Below, piece by piece: positions 1 to 8,709 of a stretch of DNA of 28,772 nt (its first letter is position 1; every line of letters starts with the position of its first letter). Source of the DNA: JBMYQA01 sp049600855 (GTDB lineage: Bacteria; Bacteroidota; Bacteroidia; Cytophagales; Flammeovirgaceae). Where the stretch lies: assembly GCA_049600855.1 (NCBI GenBank), contig JBMYQA010000046.1, forward strand, positions 1 through 28,772, written 5' to 3'. A program made the position numbers and the translations under genes. Below the pieces are notes generated by a model. That model was not told the DNA's origin and searched no databases. It was given only the letters and a program-made list of their open reading frames with translations.

Positions 1-300
1 GAGTGAGGGTTTCTTAACCTTTTGGAACCGAAATAAATTAATGTTAGACAAGTTCGCTGTAAATTTTTCAATGTAGTACTGCTAAATTGGTAATTTATAA
101 ATTAAATATGAAATTATTAGTATGACAATTAATTAAATCTTAACTGATGCACTTAGGCTGACTGTATGATCATTTAGTGGAGGATGAAAATGAACAAATA
201 GAAGGAAAATAAAACAAAATTGGTCGTTTAGGCATTTGTTGTAAACTAAAGATTTTATTTTAGGCAACTCGATGGGCAAATCAAATTAAGTGACCAGAAC
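1..300. other. AT-rich region without a recognisable gene
   Basis: No convincing coding sequence is present. Positions 2-76 are open in one frame and end at TAG, but 24 codons without a recognisable motif are not enough to call the end of an upstream gene. No clear TAnnTTTG promoter box was found in front of the methyltransferase that starts at 301. No strong hairpin was seen. Confidence 0.5.
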
Positions 301-1104
301 ATGCACAATGGTATTCCTTCAAAAACCTTGGTTTTAGAGACCATAGAGACGCAAACGTTTCGCGAGCAAAAGCAATTCAATGATCAATTTTTACTAGAAA
401 ATGATCAGGCGCTAACGTATTACAAAGAGAAATGGGTGAAAAATCCATTGTGGCAATGGAGTAGAATGTATGAATATCCTTTTGTAGAAGAGGCAATTCA
501 TCAACATTTGGTGGGGAAAGCTGATGTGAGCTTACTTGATGCGGGTTCAGGAGTTACCTTTTTGCCCTATAAATTGGCACAGCATCATGTAATCGGTGAA
601 ATCCATTGTTTAGATTACGATGAAAACCTCCTAGAAATTTACGAGAAAATTCGCCATCCTAAAATCTCATTTCAACACGGTTTCCTAGATCAACTCCCTT
701 ACCAAGCGGATCACTTTGATATTGTCTATTGCATTAGTGTGTTAGAACATACCGACAATTACGATCAAATTCTCCGTGAATTTATGCGGGTGCTAAAAGA
801 TCAAGGTTTGTTAGTCATTACGTTTGATATAGGGCTTCGAATGGGGCATCGGTTGAATGTTGAGCAATCGAAAAAATTGTTAGCAATGATTCAAAAACAT
901 GTAAATCATAGCGAAGCGGAATTTCAGGCGATTGATCTGGGAATAAAAAATGCTTGGACGACTCAGGATGGTCGAAAACTGGATAAACAGTTATTGCCCA
1001 TTCCCAAAAGAAGGCTAGTGAAAAAAATCAAAAACTTCCTGAAAGGAAAAAAAGGATTTCCTGACATGACGTTTTATACCTTAGCTGCAAAGGTGAATAA
1101 GTAG
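301..1104 (+). CDS. class I SAM-dependent methyltransferase (Methyltransf_11/UbiE-like)
   Basis: This is a 267-residue protein of the Rossmann-fold methyltransferase class. Motif I is LLDAGSGVTFLPYKLA (about residues 77-92). An acidic residue that would contact the ribose of S-adenosylmethionine follows in CLDYDENLLEIY, and the motif IV region reads FDIVYCISVLEHTDNYDQI. This layout is typical of small-molecule methyltransferases of the Methyltransf_11 family, but the substrate cannot be read from the sequence. The C-terminal third is basic (KRRLVKKIKNFLKGKK), which could favour an acidic or lipid partner; that is inference. It has no signal peptide or membrane segment, so it is probably cytoplasmic. 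The next gene is another methyltransferase on the same strand, but the gap of more than 100 bp and the low similarity argue against a tandem duplication. Confidence 0.8.
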   Translation: MHNGIPSKTLVLETIETQTFREQKQFNDQFLLENDQALTYYKEKWVKNPLWQWSRMYEYPFVEEAIHQHLVGKADVSLLDAGSGVTFLPYKLAQHHVIGEIHCLDYDENLLEIYEKIRHPKISFQHGFLDQLPYQADHFDIVYCISVLEHTDNYDQILREFMRVLKDQGLLVITFDIGLRMGHRLNVEQSKKLLAMIQKHVNHSEAEFQAIDLGIKNAWTTQDGRKLDKQLLPIPKRRLVKKIKNFLKGKKGFPDMTFYTLAAKVNK

Positions 1105-1219
1105 CGTTAACTAATCAATACAACCCGCTAAGCGCTATGCTGACTTTATTTGTTAGCAGTTAAGCTAATTCAGCTTCCTATTTTGGTTGCTTAATCACCT
1201 CAATCTAAAAAATTCAACG

Positions 1220-1891
1220 ATGAAAAATGACCTTACCAAAGAAGAGTGGAAAGCGTTAGAGCAACAATTGAGTTGCCCCGATGGTGAATTGGGTTTGCAA
1301 GTGGCGGAAGAAATGCACAAAACGAACATTGGGATGACCATCGCAGGGCTGCAGGCATTAACGATTACGAATAATGATAGCATATTAGAGCTAGGTCATG
1401 GAAACTGCGGACATCTATCGCAACTGTTAGCGTTAGCAAATGATATTCATTATACTGGTTTGGAAATTTCCAAAACGATGCATGAAGCAGCGATTCGGCT
1501 TAATAAAACTGCAATTGATGAGGGAAAGGCTCAATTTGAGCTATATGATGGCCTAAACATTCCTTTTGAAGCAGCTACTTTCAACCACATTTTAACCGTA
1601 AATACGATCTATTTTTGGAAAGAACCGATTCAACTAGTGCAAAGCATGAAGCGCGTATTGAAAATTGGGGGGAAACTAGCGATTTCCTTTGCCCAAAAAG
1701 AGTTTATGAAAGAGTTACCTTTTGTGGGTGGTAAATTTCAACTGTTTGATAACCAGAAAATTGAAGGACTTGCTCTAGCGACAGGTCTAAACTGTATTAA
1801 AATTTCGAATCATACCGAAGAAGTAGAAAGTAAGTCAGGTGAATGGGTAAAGCGTGAGTTTTCAGTGGCTTTGCTACAGAAATCACAATAA
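1220..1891 (+). CDS. class I SAM-dependent methyltransferase
   Basis: The ATG at 1220 gives a 223-residue protein (MKNDLTKEEWKALEQQL). The frame stays open upstream to a TTG at 1187, but those 11 extra residues look unlike a conserved N-terminus, so the ATG is preferred. The SAM-binding glycine loop is ILELGHGNCGHLSQLLA, followed by YTGLEISKTMHEAA with the ribose-contacting Glu, and by HILTVNTIYFWKEPIQLVQSMKRVLKIGGKL, a standard Methyltransf_11 core. The family methylates small molecules or lipids; the substrate here is unknown. The stop codon lies only 8 bp from the end of the convergent copA, with a short ATAATC-TTAT-GATTAT inverted repeat across the junction, so any shared terminator must be very compact. 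Confidence 0.8.
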   Translation: MKNDLTKEEWKALEQQLSCPDGELGLQVAEEMHKTNIGMTIAGLQALTITNNDSILELGHGNCGHLSQLLALANDIHYTGLEISKTMHEAAIRLNKTAIDEGKAQFELYDGLNIPFEAATFNHILTVNTIYFWKEPIQLVQSMKRVLKIGGKLAISFAQKEFMKELPFVGGKFQLFDNQKIEGLALATGLNCIKISNHTEEVESKSGEWVKREFSVALLQKSQ

Positions 1892-1899
1892 TCTTATGA

Positions 1900-4140
1900 T
1901 TATAATTTCATCAACTTCAAGCGCAAACTATTCATCACCACTGAAACTGAGCTCAATGCCATGGCACCTGCGGCAATCATGGGATCAAGTAAAAAGCCAT
2001 TGATGGGGTAGAGGACTCCTGCGGCTAAAGGAATGCCAATGACATTGTAAATGAATGCCCAAAACAGGTTTTGCCGAATGCCCATCACCGTTTTTTTGGA
2101 TAAGGATAAGGCTTTGGGAATGGCTTGTAAATCTGAGGTGATTAAGGTCATTTTAGCCACATCAATTGCAATATCGCTGCCTTTTCCCATCGCAATACTC
2201 ACATCGGCCTGAGCCAAGGCTTGCGAATCGTTAATGCCATCACCTACCATCGCTACAATTTTCCCTTGCTGTTGGAGTGATTGGATAAAGTTCGCTTTAT
2301 CGTTGGGCAATGCTGCCGCCTGAAATTGACTAATTCCGACTTGCTGGGCAATCACTTTGGCGGTTTGTTCATTATCGCCAGTGAGCATAAACACTTCGAT
2401 ACCTGCTTGGTTTAGGGTAGAGATGGCCTGTTGAGCAGAAGGCTTTAGTTCATCTGCAATGGCGATAAGGGCGAATACTGTTTGGGAGTTGGCAAAATAA
2501 ACAACGGTTTTAGCCTGACTTCTAAACTGTGCAGCCTTTTGCGAGATGGCTCCTTCAATCGAAATCCCATGATCTGATAATAACGCCTCATTTCCGACTA
2601 CAAACGATTCGCCAGCTCCATTCTTAGCAATTACCCCTTTGCCTGTAATACTTTGAAAGTCCGTAATTGCTGTTGCCTCAACGCCCGTTTCTTTGAGTTT
2701 GGTAACTACCGCCTCAGCTAAAGGATGCTCTGATTGAGATTCAATCGCTAACAAAATAGATTGATGTATGGTGTTGTCAGCATTCGTCCAATACCAATCG
2801 GTGACTACGGGTTTGCCCCAAGTCAGTGTGCCTGTTTTATCAAGTACAACAGCATTTACGCGATGACCAAGCTCCAGACTTTCCGCGTCTTTAATCAGCA
2901 TTTGGTGTTCAGCACCCTTTCCGATACCCACCATGATGGCCGTGGGAGTTGCTAGTCCTAAAGCACATGGGCAAGCAATGACTAACACAGTGATGGAAGC
3001 CAATAAAGCATGGGTAAAGGCCGTTTCTCCTCCTAAAATCATCCAAGAAGCAAAAGTGAGTATAGCGATGAATAGAACGGTAGGAACAAAAATACCAGCG
3101 ATTTTATCGACCAATTTTTGAACGGGCGCTTTACTGCCTTGGGCTTCTTGTACTCGTTGAATGATTTGAGCCAATAAGGTTCCCTTTCCTACCTTTTCCG
3201 CAATAAACTGAAAACTTCCCTTCTGATTGATGGTACCTGCATAAACGGATTTTCCCATCTTTTTTTCCACAGGAATCGGTTCGCCTGTAATCATGCTTTC
3301 ATCTACAAAAGAATGTCCTGAGGTAATGGTGCCATCTACAGGTATCCGCTCACCTGGTTTCACTAAAATGGTAAAGCCTGTTTGAACAGAAGCAGTGGGG
3401 ATTTCCACTTCTTCGTGATTGAAAATCGCAGTAACGGACTTTACTTGTAAGCCAATGAGCTTTTTAATGGCAGTAGAGGTGTTGGATTTTGCTTTTTCTT
3501 CCAATACCCTGCCTAATAAAATAAACGTGACAATGACAGCCGCAGCCTCATAATACACATGTGCTGCTAAGCCTTGCTGTAGCCAAAATTCGGGATAACT
3601 CGTATTAAACAGGCTAAAGAAAAAGGCGATGCTCGTACTCAAGGCCACAAGGGTATCCATATTGGCTTTGCCATGCTTTGCTTGTTTGTAAGCATTGGCA
3701 AAAAAATCACGACCAAACCAAAAGATAACGGGAATGGATAAACCCAGTGAAAGCCATTTTCCCAATTCCCAATTCATGAAAAACATCCCGATAATGAAAA
3801 TAGGAAAACTCAGCATAGCGGCTCCAATACTCCGCTGTTTAACGGTTTTATACTGTTTCTCTTGAACAGATGCCTGTATTTCTTCTGGGTTTTCCGTATC
3901 GATAATGAGATCGAAACCCATTTTTTGCAAGGCTTCCTGTAAGCTAGCTTCTTGAACCGTTTCTTGGTAAGCGATCAAAACCGAATGGCTCGCAAAGTTC
4001 ACTTGGGCAGATTCTACTCCTGTAGTCTGACTTAAAATAGATTCCACACTTGCCGCACAGCCAGCACAGGACATTCCCGTAACAGGAAAGGTTTTTCGCT
4101 GTAATTGATTCGTGGCTGAAGGAGCTGTCATAGTTTGCAT
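1900..4140 (-). CDS. copA: copper-exporting P1B-type ATPase
   Basis: This 746-residue heavy-metal P-type ATPase has the usual length for a CopA with one metal-binding domain. The N-terminal HMA domain carries GMSCAGCAASVE with Cys25 and Cys28. The membrane CPC motif is at 390-392 (ACPCALGLATP), the phosphorylation site DKTGTLT has its aspartate at 434, and the actuator TGE (MITGEPIPVEK) and hinge GDGINDSQALAQAD are intact. CPC together with a CxxC HMA domain is the signature of monovalent copper (Cu+/Ag+) pumps, which move the ion from cytoplasm to periplasm using ATP. All catalytic residues are present, so it should be active. No CueR or CsoR-type regulator is adjacent. The divergent YHS-domain lipoprotein shares the 165-bp upstream region and may belong to the same metal response. 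The start chosen (MQTMTAP) leaves a short linker before the HMA domain; Met4 is an alternative. Confidence 0.93.
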   Translation of the reverse strand: MQTMTAPSATNQLQRKTFPVTGMSCAGCAASVESILSQTTGVESAQVNFASHSVLIAYQETVQEASLQEALQKMGFDLIIDTENPEEIQASVQEKQYKTVKQRSIGAAMLSFPIFIIGMFFMNWELGKWLSLGLSIPVIFWFGRDFFANAYKQAKHGKANMDTLVALSTSIAFFFSLFNTSYPEFWLQQGLAAHVYYEAAAVIVTFILLGRVLEEKAKSNTSTAIKKLIGLQVKSVTAIFNHEEVEIPTASVQTGFTILVKPGERIPVDGTITSGHSFVDESMITGEPIPVEKKMGKSVYAGTINQKGSFQFIAEKVGKGTLLAQIIQRVQEAQGSKAPVQKLVDKIAGIFVPTVLFIAILTFASWMILGGETAFTHALLASITVLVIACPCALGLATPTAIMVGIGKGAEHQMLIKDAESLELGHRVNAVVLDKTGTLTWGKPVVTDWYWTNADNTIHQSILLAIESQSEHPLAEAVVTKLKETGVEATAITDFQSITGKGVIAKNGAGESFVVGNEALLSDHGISIEGAISQKAAQFRSQAKTVVYFANSQTVFALIAIADELKPSAQQAISTLNQAGIEVFMLTGDNEQTAKVIAQQVGISQFQAAALPNDKANFIQSLQQQGKIVAMVGDGINDSQALAQADVSIAMGKGSDIAIDVAKMTLITSDLQAIPKALSLSKKTVMGIRQNLFWAFIYNVIGIPLAAGVLYPINGFLLDPMIAAGAMALSSVSVVMNSLRLKLMKL

Positions 4141-4305
4141 GAATTATGGATTAAATCATCCTACAAAGGTCTACAACTAAGCGGAAAAACGCGTTATAGT
4201 TTTGTGTAAATGTCCGTTTATAATTGTAGAATCTTTCCCAAATCGCCCAATTTTGTTACAAAGTAGATAGCTTTAAAGGGAAAAACCAATTAACAGGAAG
4301 AGCTT

Positions 4306-4758
4306 ATGAAAACAAGTTTTATCATTTTATGCGTTTTGGTGTTGGGTTTAACAGGATGTGCGCAGCAAAATAACAGCTACTATGTGTCAGATGGCTATGT
4401 AGCTAGTGGATATGATGTGGTGTCTTATTTCACGGACAAACCCAAACTGGGGAAAGAGGAATTTATACATGCATACGATGGCGTGAAGTTTAAATTTGAA
4501 AGTCAGCAAAATTTAAACACGTTTAAAGAAAATCCACAGCAATACCTGCCCCAATACGGTGGATGGTGTGCGTATGCGATTGCCACAAACGGTTCAAAAG
4601 TTAAAATTGATCCTAAAACCTATGAAGTTCGAGATGGAAAACTCTACTTATTTTATAATTTCTATTTTAACAATACCCTAAAGAGTTGGTTGAAAGAGGA
4701 ACCTACTCAACTGATTGAAAAAGCCAATAAAAACTGGAAAGCACTCCAGCAGCGGTAG
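4306..4758 (+). CDS. YHS-domain lipoprotein
   Basis: This 150-residue protein starts with a lipoprotein signal (MKTSFIILCVLVLGLTGCAQQ; lipobox LTGC, so Cys18 would be lipidated). The mature part matches the YHS domain arrangement seen in stand-alone bacterial YHS proteins: SGYDVVSYFTDKPKLGKEEF, then the hydrophobic FKFESQQNLNTFKENPQQYLPQYGGWCAYAIA, and a final NNTLKSWLKE segment. YHS domains are short modules often found in or beside metal-transport and metal-containing proteins; a direct metal-binding function for this type is not established to my knowledge. The gene is divergent from copA, which suggests periplasmic copper handling, but that rests on position only. A TAGTTTTG at 4197-4204 resembles the Bacteroidetes -7 box but lacks a clear -33 partner. 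Confidence 0.82.
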   Translation: MKTSFIILCVLVLGLTGCAQQNNSYYVSDGYVASGYDVVSYFTDKPKLGKEEFIHAYDGVKFKFESQQNLNTFKENPQQYLPQYGGWCAYAIATNGSKVKIDPKTYEVRDGKLYLFYNFYFNNTLKSWLKEEPTQLIEKANKNWKALQQR

Positions 4759-4986
4759 TGCAATAACCAAAATTTTTGTAATGCAAAAACGTTTCCTGTT
4801 GGGAATAAGAAAATTTGACCCATACTATGGAATTTGCCCGATCAAAGATACGTTGTTAGATGTGAAGGGAATCTGGTATATTACAATGAAAAACCGTATT
4901 GTGCCTTCCTGCTTAACAGGGATATTTTTTAAATTAATCCCACTTCAGCTTAACTTTATTAGTGAAACATCATCAATTTATACTAC

Positions 4987-5502
4987 ATGATCAATTTAAC
5001 TGGATTGAAAATCTCATTTGTAGCGATAGGCTTGCTTGAACAACTGAAAGACCTTATTCATCAACTGGATCAAGAGCAATATACTGTGCCATTAGCGGTG
5101 TTAAGTCAGTCTACGATTGGGCAACATTATCGGCATTGTTTGGAGTTTTTCGATTGCATGTTGCAGGGTTTGGATACCGGGGTAATTGCCTACGATAAAC
5201 GCCAACGGGAAGAACGCCTAAACGTAGATATGGAGTATGTGTTAGAAAGAATTGATGCCATCATTTACCACATCAGTACTGCTGAGGATCAACCCATTGA
5301 GTTGGAGGCCAGCTATCCGTGTTCGGAAGTAACGGGAGTGCGAATCAATACCAGTTTATTGCGTGAGCTGCATTATAATATTGAACATTTGGTGCATCAT
5401 ATGGCAATTATTAAAATTGGGGTGAAGGAAAATTTTAAACATGTGGCACTGAATCCTTCCTTTGGCATCTCTGAATCTACAATAGCTTATCATCAGCAAT
5501 GA
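4987..5502 (+). CDS. DinB-like four-helix protein
   Basis: This is a 171-residue, mainly helical, probably cytoplasmic protein. The pattern of a histidine in a first helix segment (QSTIGQHYRHCLEFFDCM) and paired histidines late in the chain (ELHYNIEHLVHHMAIIKIG) matches the metal-binding arrangement of the DinB/YfiT superfamily, whose members include damage-inducible proteins and thiol-dependent S-transferases. The exact reaction is unknown. Its stop overlaps the start of the ATP-grasp gene by 4 bp (ATGA), so the two are almost certainly co-translated and probably act on the same metabolite. The 228-bp gap after the YHS gene contains a short open frame (from 4715) that is not convincing as a gene. 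Confidence 0.7.
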   Translation: MINLTGLKISFVAIGLLEQLKDLIHQLDQEQYTVPLAVLSQSTIGQHYRHCLEFFDCMLQGLDTGVIAYDKRQREERLNVDMEYVLERIDAIIYHISTAEDQPIELEASYPCSEVTGVRINTSLLRELHYNIEHLVHHMAIIKIGVKENFKHVALNPSFGISESTIAYHQQ

Positions 5503-6506
5503 ATTGGAGGAATCGTTATACCCGACTGATCAAATTTGAATTTTGGCCGACTTGGTTTTTTTATGCGCCATTTATTTTTCAGTGGCTCTTTTACAGTTTG
5601 AAGAGTAGGTCGTTGAGCTATTTTATGCAGGCGAATCCAGGCATGCGATTTGGCGGGCTATTCCAATATTCTAAGTTTGCTATTTTGCGGCAGGTCAGTC
5701 CTGCATATCGCCCTAAATCGGTTTTTTTTGAGGAATTGCCTGCCGACCCAAATTTCTATCAAACGGATTTTGAGTATCCTTTTATTTGTAAACCAGACAT
5801 TGGCGAAAGAGGAAAAGCCGTTACCTTAATTCGAAATGAGCAAGACTGGCAAGACTTACTACCTCAAATGCATCAGCCTTTTATTTTACAAGAGTATGTT
5901 GACTTTAATACAGAATTAGGGGTGTTGTACTACCGATTTCCAAATGGAGGTTCAGGAATATCGTCCATCGTCTCCAAAGGGTTTTTAACAATGGTGGGAG
6001 ATGGCAGACACACCTTGAATGAGTTGGTGGCACAACATGTAAGAGCAGCCAATCGGAGTGAGTTCTTTGCTAAAAAATTTGCACAAGTTTGGGACGAAGT
6101 GTTGCCCAAAGGCCAAGCGCTTGTTTTGGAAGAAATTGGAAATCATTGTAGGGGAACCACATTTTACAATGCGAATCATTTAATTAATGAGCAGTTGGTT
6201 CAGGTATTTGATGAGATCGCCCAACCACTTCAAGGATTTTACTATGGACGCTTTGACTTGCGGGTAAAATCGTTAGAAGATTTGTACAATGGAAAAAATA
6301 TTCGTGTAGTGGAAGTAAATGGGGTCAACTCTGAAGCTGCACATATTTACGATCCTCATTATTCCTTATTTACCGCTTACAGAGATGTAGCCCATAATTT
6401 GAGAATTGTCTATAAAATAGCAAAACAACTCAAAGGCAAGTCAAAAGCGATTTCATACAGGGCACTGGCAAGTGCTGCTAAAAAGCATTTTTTAAGTCGA
6501 GCGTAG
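5499..6506 (+). CDS. ATP-grasp superfamily ligase
   Basis: This 335-residue protein has the ATP-grasp signatures: FICKPDIGERGKAVTLI (nucleotide-binding lysine and the glycine-rich loop), FILQEYVDF (the hinge that binds adenine), GDGRHTLNELV (typical of D-Ala-D-Ala ligase and cyanophycin-synthetase-like members) and the Mg-binding VVEVNGVNSEAAHIYDP. ATP-grasp ligases join a carboxylate to an amine or thiol through an acyl-phosphate. The acceptor here cannot be deduced. A hydrophobic N-terminal stretch (WPTWFFYAPFIFQWLFYSLKS) might be a membrane-associated helix. The gene overlaps the DinB-like gene by 4 bp. The C-terminal part is basic (KQLKGKSKAISYRALASAAKKHF). It differs from a canonical Ddl in length and N-terminal region, so a peptidoglycan role is unlikely. 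Confidence 0.8.
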   Translation: MNWRNRYTRLIKFEFWPTWFFYAPFIFQWLFYSLKSRSLSYFMQANPGMRFGGLFQYSKFAILRQVSPAYRPKSVFFEELPADPNFYQTDFEYPFICKPDIGERGKAVTLIRNEQDWQDLLPQMHQPFILQEYVDFNTELGVLYYRFPNGGSGISSIVSKGFLTMVGDGRHTLNELVAQHVRAANRSEFFAKKFAQVWDEVLPKGQALVLEEIGNHCRGTTFYNANHLINEQLVQVFDEIAQPLQGFYYGRFDLRVKSLEDLYNGKNIRVVEVNGVNSEAAHIYDPHYSLFTAYRDVAHNLRIVYKIAKQLKGKSKAISYRALASAAKKHFLSRA

Positions 6507-6599
6507 TGTTGTAAATTAGTTTAAGCGTAGAGCTTGTCTAACATTAATGATTCGCCTTTAGTTGAGTAAGTATAACATTCATATAACTTCGCAGTAGCC

Positions 6600-7454
6600 T
6601 TGAGAAAACTAATTAAATACGGTAAAATCATACTAATCATTTTAATCCTTGTTTCCTGTGCAGGAATGGCTTTGCTATATTCTGTAGACAAAGCGGATGA
6701 AAATAAAATGGTGCAACAGTTAGCGGATAAAGGAATAACTGTAACATTGCATGAGTTAGCAGTGCCAGAGGGCAACGTTCGTGTAGCGCGTGCAGGGAAT
6801 CCTTTGGGTAAAAAATTAGTGCTGATTCATGGTTCACCAGGAAATTGGACAGCTTGGAGCAATATTTTATCAGATCAACGAATTTTGGATGCATTTGATG
6901 TGGTGGCAATTGATCGTCCTGGTTATGGCAAAACGACCATTCCTGCCCAGCGGGAATTAGAGCGGCAAGGTGCTGTAGTGCTCCATGTAGTTAATCAGCT
7001 CTGGGGAACAGAACCCTACGTGGTGGTGGGACATTCGTATGGCGGGGCAGTAGCCGAAGCTGTCATGTTGCATCCGCAGTCAAGGGTAAGCGGCGGCGTT
7101 TGGGTAGCGGCTTCTTTAAGTCCCAAATTTCAAGGGCCGAAATGGTATAATCGACTAGGAAAAGCGCCTGTAGTGAATTGGTTACTGCCTGAGCGGTGGA
7201 AATCGAGTAATGTAGAGATGATGGGCTTGCAAGAAGGATTGGGGGAAAATGAGGCTAAACTAGGTGATATTTCCGTTCCTGTGGTGATGATTCATGGCAA
7301 AAAAGACATTTTAGTGCCATTTAAAACCGTAGAATATATCCAACAGCATGTACCACAACAGTTCATAACCTATGAGCTAAATGATACCTTAAATCACTTT
7401 ATTCCGTGGAGTAATCCCGATTTAATTTCTGACAGCATTTTACGTTTTAAGTGA
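6600..7454 (+). CDS. alpha/beta-hydrolase lipoprotein
   Basis: This 284-residue alpha/beta-hydrolase has a complete catalytic set: oxyanion HGSPGNW (from His77), nucleophile GHSYGG with Ser146, acid Asp236 in HGKKDILVP, and base His266 in LNHFIPW. The start is taken as the TTG at 6600 because it yields an N-terminus with a hydrophobic core and lipobox (IILIILILVSC), which fits an exported lipoprotein. The first in-frame ATG (6666) would delete this signal, and an in-frame TAA at 6573 closes the frame upstream. Family members are esterases, lipases, epoxide hydrolases and similar enzymes; the substrate is unknown. It stands alone between the ATP-grasp gene and the heme promoter and is probably a single transcription unit. 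Confidence 0.8.
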   Translation: MRKLIKYGKIILIILILVSCAGMALLYSVDKADENKMVQQLADKGITVTLHELAVPEGNVRVARAGNPLGKKLVLIHGSPGNWTAWSNILSDQRILDAFDVVAIDRPGYGKTTIPAQRELERQGAVVLHVVNQLWGTEPYVVVGHSYGGAVAEAVMLHPQSRVSGGVWVAASLSPKFQGPKWYNRLGKAPVVNWLLPERWKSSNVEMMGLQEGLGENEAKLGDISVPVVMIHGKKDILVPFKTVEYIQQHVPQQFITYELNDTLNHFIPWSNPDLISDSILRFK

Positions 7455-7579
7455 GCGAATCCGTTGCTAGTAATTACACAACTAGTCACCTACTTTTAGT
7501 TCAAGTTTAAACTTTAGTCAATTGATTTGTATATGTAAACATCTGATTATCAGAGTTATATAATTTTGATTAATATTTT

Positions 7580-7600
7580 ATTTGTAATTAGTCTAAATAA
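7580..7600 (+). promoter_or_regulatory. operator-like repeat, copy 1
   Basis: This 21-bp element differs from a second copy at 7641-7661 by one base (G/A at its fifth position). The shared core TAATTAGTCTAAATAA contains the small dyad TTAG-T-CTAA, a plausible half-symmetric site for a dimeric metal-responsive repressor of the Fur or DtxR type. It lies directly upstream of the predicted -33 box of the heme operon. The identity of the regulator is inference. Confidence 0.55.
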
Positions 7601-7603
7601 GTA

Positions 7604-7633
7604 TTGCGAATTATCCACTCGTCTTTATATTTG
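7604..7633 (+). promoter_or_regulatory. Bacteroidetes-type promoter of the heme operon
   Basis: TTG at 7604-7606 and TATATTTG at 7626-7633 are separated by 19 bp, which matches the -33 TTG / -7 TAnnTTTG consensus of Bacteroidetes primary-sigma promoters. Transcription would begin near 7640, inside or next to the second operator-like repeat and about 27 bp before the hmuT start codon. The box pair lies exactly between the two repeats. Confidence 0.65.
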
Positions 7634-7640
7634 CATTACT

Positions 7641-7661
7641 ATTTATAATTAGTCTAAATAA
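7641..7661 (+). promoter_or_regulatory. operator-like repeat, copy 2
   Basis: This is the second copy of the 21-bp element (20 of 21 bases identical to 7580-7600), 61 bp downstream of the first and ending 5 bp before the hmuT ATG. With one copy before the -33 box and one over the expected start of transcription, a bound repressor would block the promoter from both sides. The arrangement fits iron or heme repression, but no regulator gene is in the window. Confidence 0.55.
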
Positions 7662-7666
7662 ACAAG

Positions 7667-8548
7667 ATGAAACATCAAGCAATCATATACCTTTTCATGG
7701 GTGCCGTGTTGTGTTTAACATCGTGCAATAAAGAAACACAAGAGCCCATTGCTAATGAGGTAAAACAACCTAAACGATTGATTACTGCGGGAGGGGCCAT
7801 TACAGAAGTGGTGAACAAACTTGGTTTTGGCGATCAAATTATTGCTACGGATAAAACCAGCACATACCCTACCCATATGCAAGAACTCCCTTCTATCGGG
7901 TATCGCAATAACATTACCGCAGAAGGGCTCATCTCACTCAATCCTGATGCAATCATTCTCGAAGAAGGATACTTAGAGCCTGAAATCATTCAACAATTAG
8001 AAGCCACAGGCATAGAGCTCAAACAAATCAACAACGAAAAGACCATAGCTGGTGCGAAACAACTCATTACCGAATTGGCCAGTTACTTAGGTGCTAAATC
8101 AATCGGCGAGTCGCTGATCAAGCAAATTGATGTTGAATTAGAGCAGGCGCAAATTCAGCAACAAATGAGTAAAGAAAAACCCAAAGTGCTTTTTGTATAT
8201 GCGCGTGGTCATGGCACATTAAACATTGGAGGAACGGGTACTTTCGCTCAGGAGATGGTCAAGTTAGCTGGTGGAGAATTAGCTGTTCCTGAAATTGAAG
8301 GGTATAAACCATTAACTACGGAAGCCTTAGTCAAAGCCAACCCCGATTATATCTTATTTTTCAATTCAGGATTGAAAACGCTGAATGGTGTGGAAGGGGC
8401 ATTAGAAATACCTGGAATTGAGCAAACTACTGCAGGAAAACAGAAAAACATCATCGCCTTAGATGGCCTGTTACTTTCTGGTTTCGATAGTAGAGTAGGA
8501 AATGCCGTATTGCAGTTGAGTCAATTAATTCACCCAAAAGAGAGTTAA
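7667..8548 (+). CDS. hmuT: heme ABC transporter substrate-binding lipoprotein
   Basis: This 293-residue protein begins with a lipoprotein signal (lipobox LTSC, Cys20). It continues with the class III binding-protein fold of BtuF/HmuT proteins: RLITAGGAITEVVNKLGFGDQI, GYRNNITAEGLISLNPDAIIL, a long connecting helix (about residues 125-165) and a second lobe with ARGHGTLNIGGTGTFAQEMVKLAGG and NPDYILFFNSG. It would bind heme in the periplasm and deliver it to the HmuU/HmuV transporter. Heme rather than cobalamin is favoured because a HemS-type gene and an HmuY-like gene follow. It is the first gene of the operon, directly behind the operator-flanked promoter. A 161-bp gap separates it from the permease gene. 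Confidence 0.88.
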   Translation: MKHQAIIYLFMGAVLCLTSCNKETQEPIANEVKQPKRLITAGGAITEVVNKLGFGDQIIATDKTSTYPTHMQELPSIGYRNNITAEGLISLNPDAIILEEGYLEPEIIQQLEATGIELKQINNEKTIAGAKQLITELASYLGAKSIGESLIKQIDVELEQAQIQQQMSKEKPKVLFVYARGHGTLNIGGTGTFAQEMVKLAGGELAVPEIEGYKPLTTEALVKANPDYILFFNSGLKTLNGVEGALEIPGIEQTTAGKQKNIIALDGLLLSGFDSRVGNAVLQLSQLIHPKES

Positions 8549-8709
8549 GTAAAACACAAACAATAATCTGTCGATTTGTGCTGTCCCTTTTTACGCTACC
8601 TTTCGTTGAAAATACTTGACGTAGCGCTGCTAGGACTGCATATTTTCGCCTTAATTAGCATAAAAATGAACTACCAAAAATCGAAACCTTATTATTTCTG
8701 TTTTACTAA

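Noticed and set aside
4715..4990. 91-codon open frame overlapping the YHS gene
   Set aside because: It overlaps a well supported gene by 44 bp, has no recognisable domain and shows no start signal; more likely chance.
8549..8709. Second promoter for the heme permease
   Set aside because: The 161-bp gap contains weak dyads (CACAAA...TTTGTG) but no clear TAnnTTTG box with a -33 partner and no copy of the operator-like repeat.
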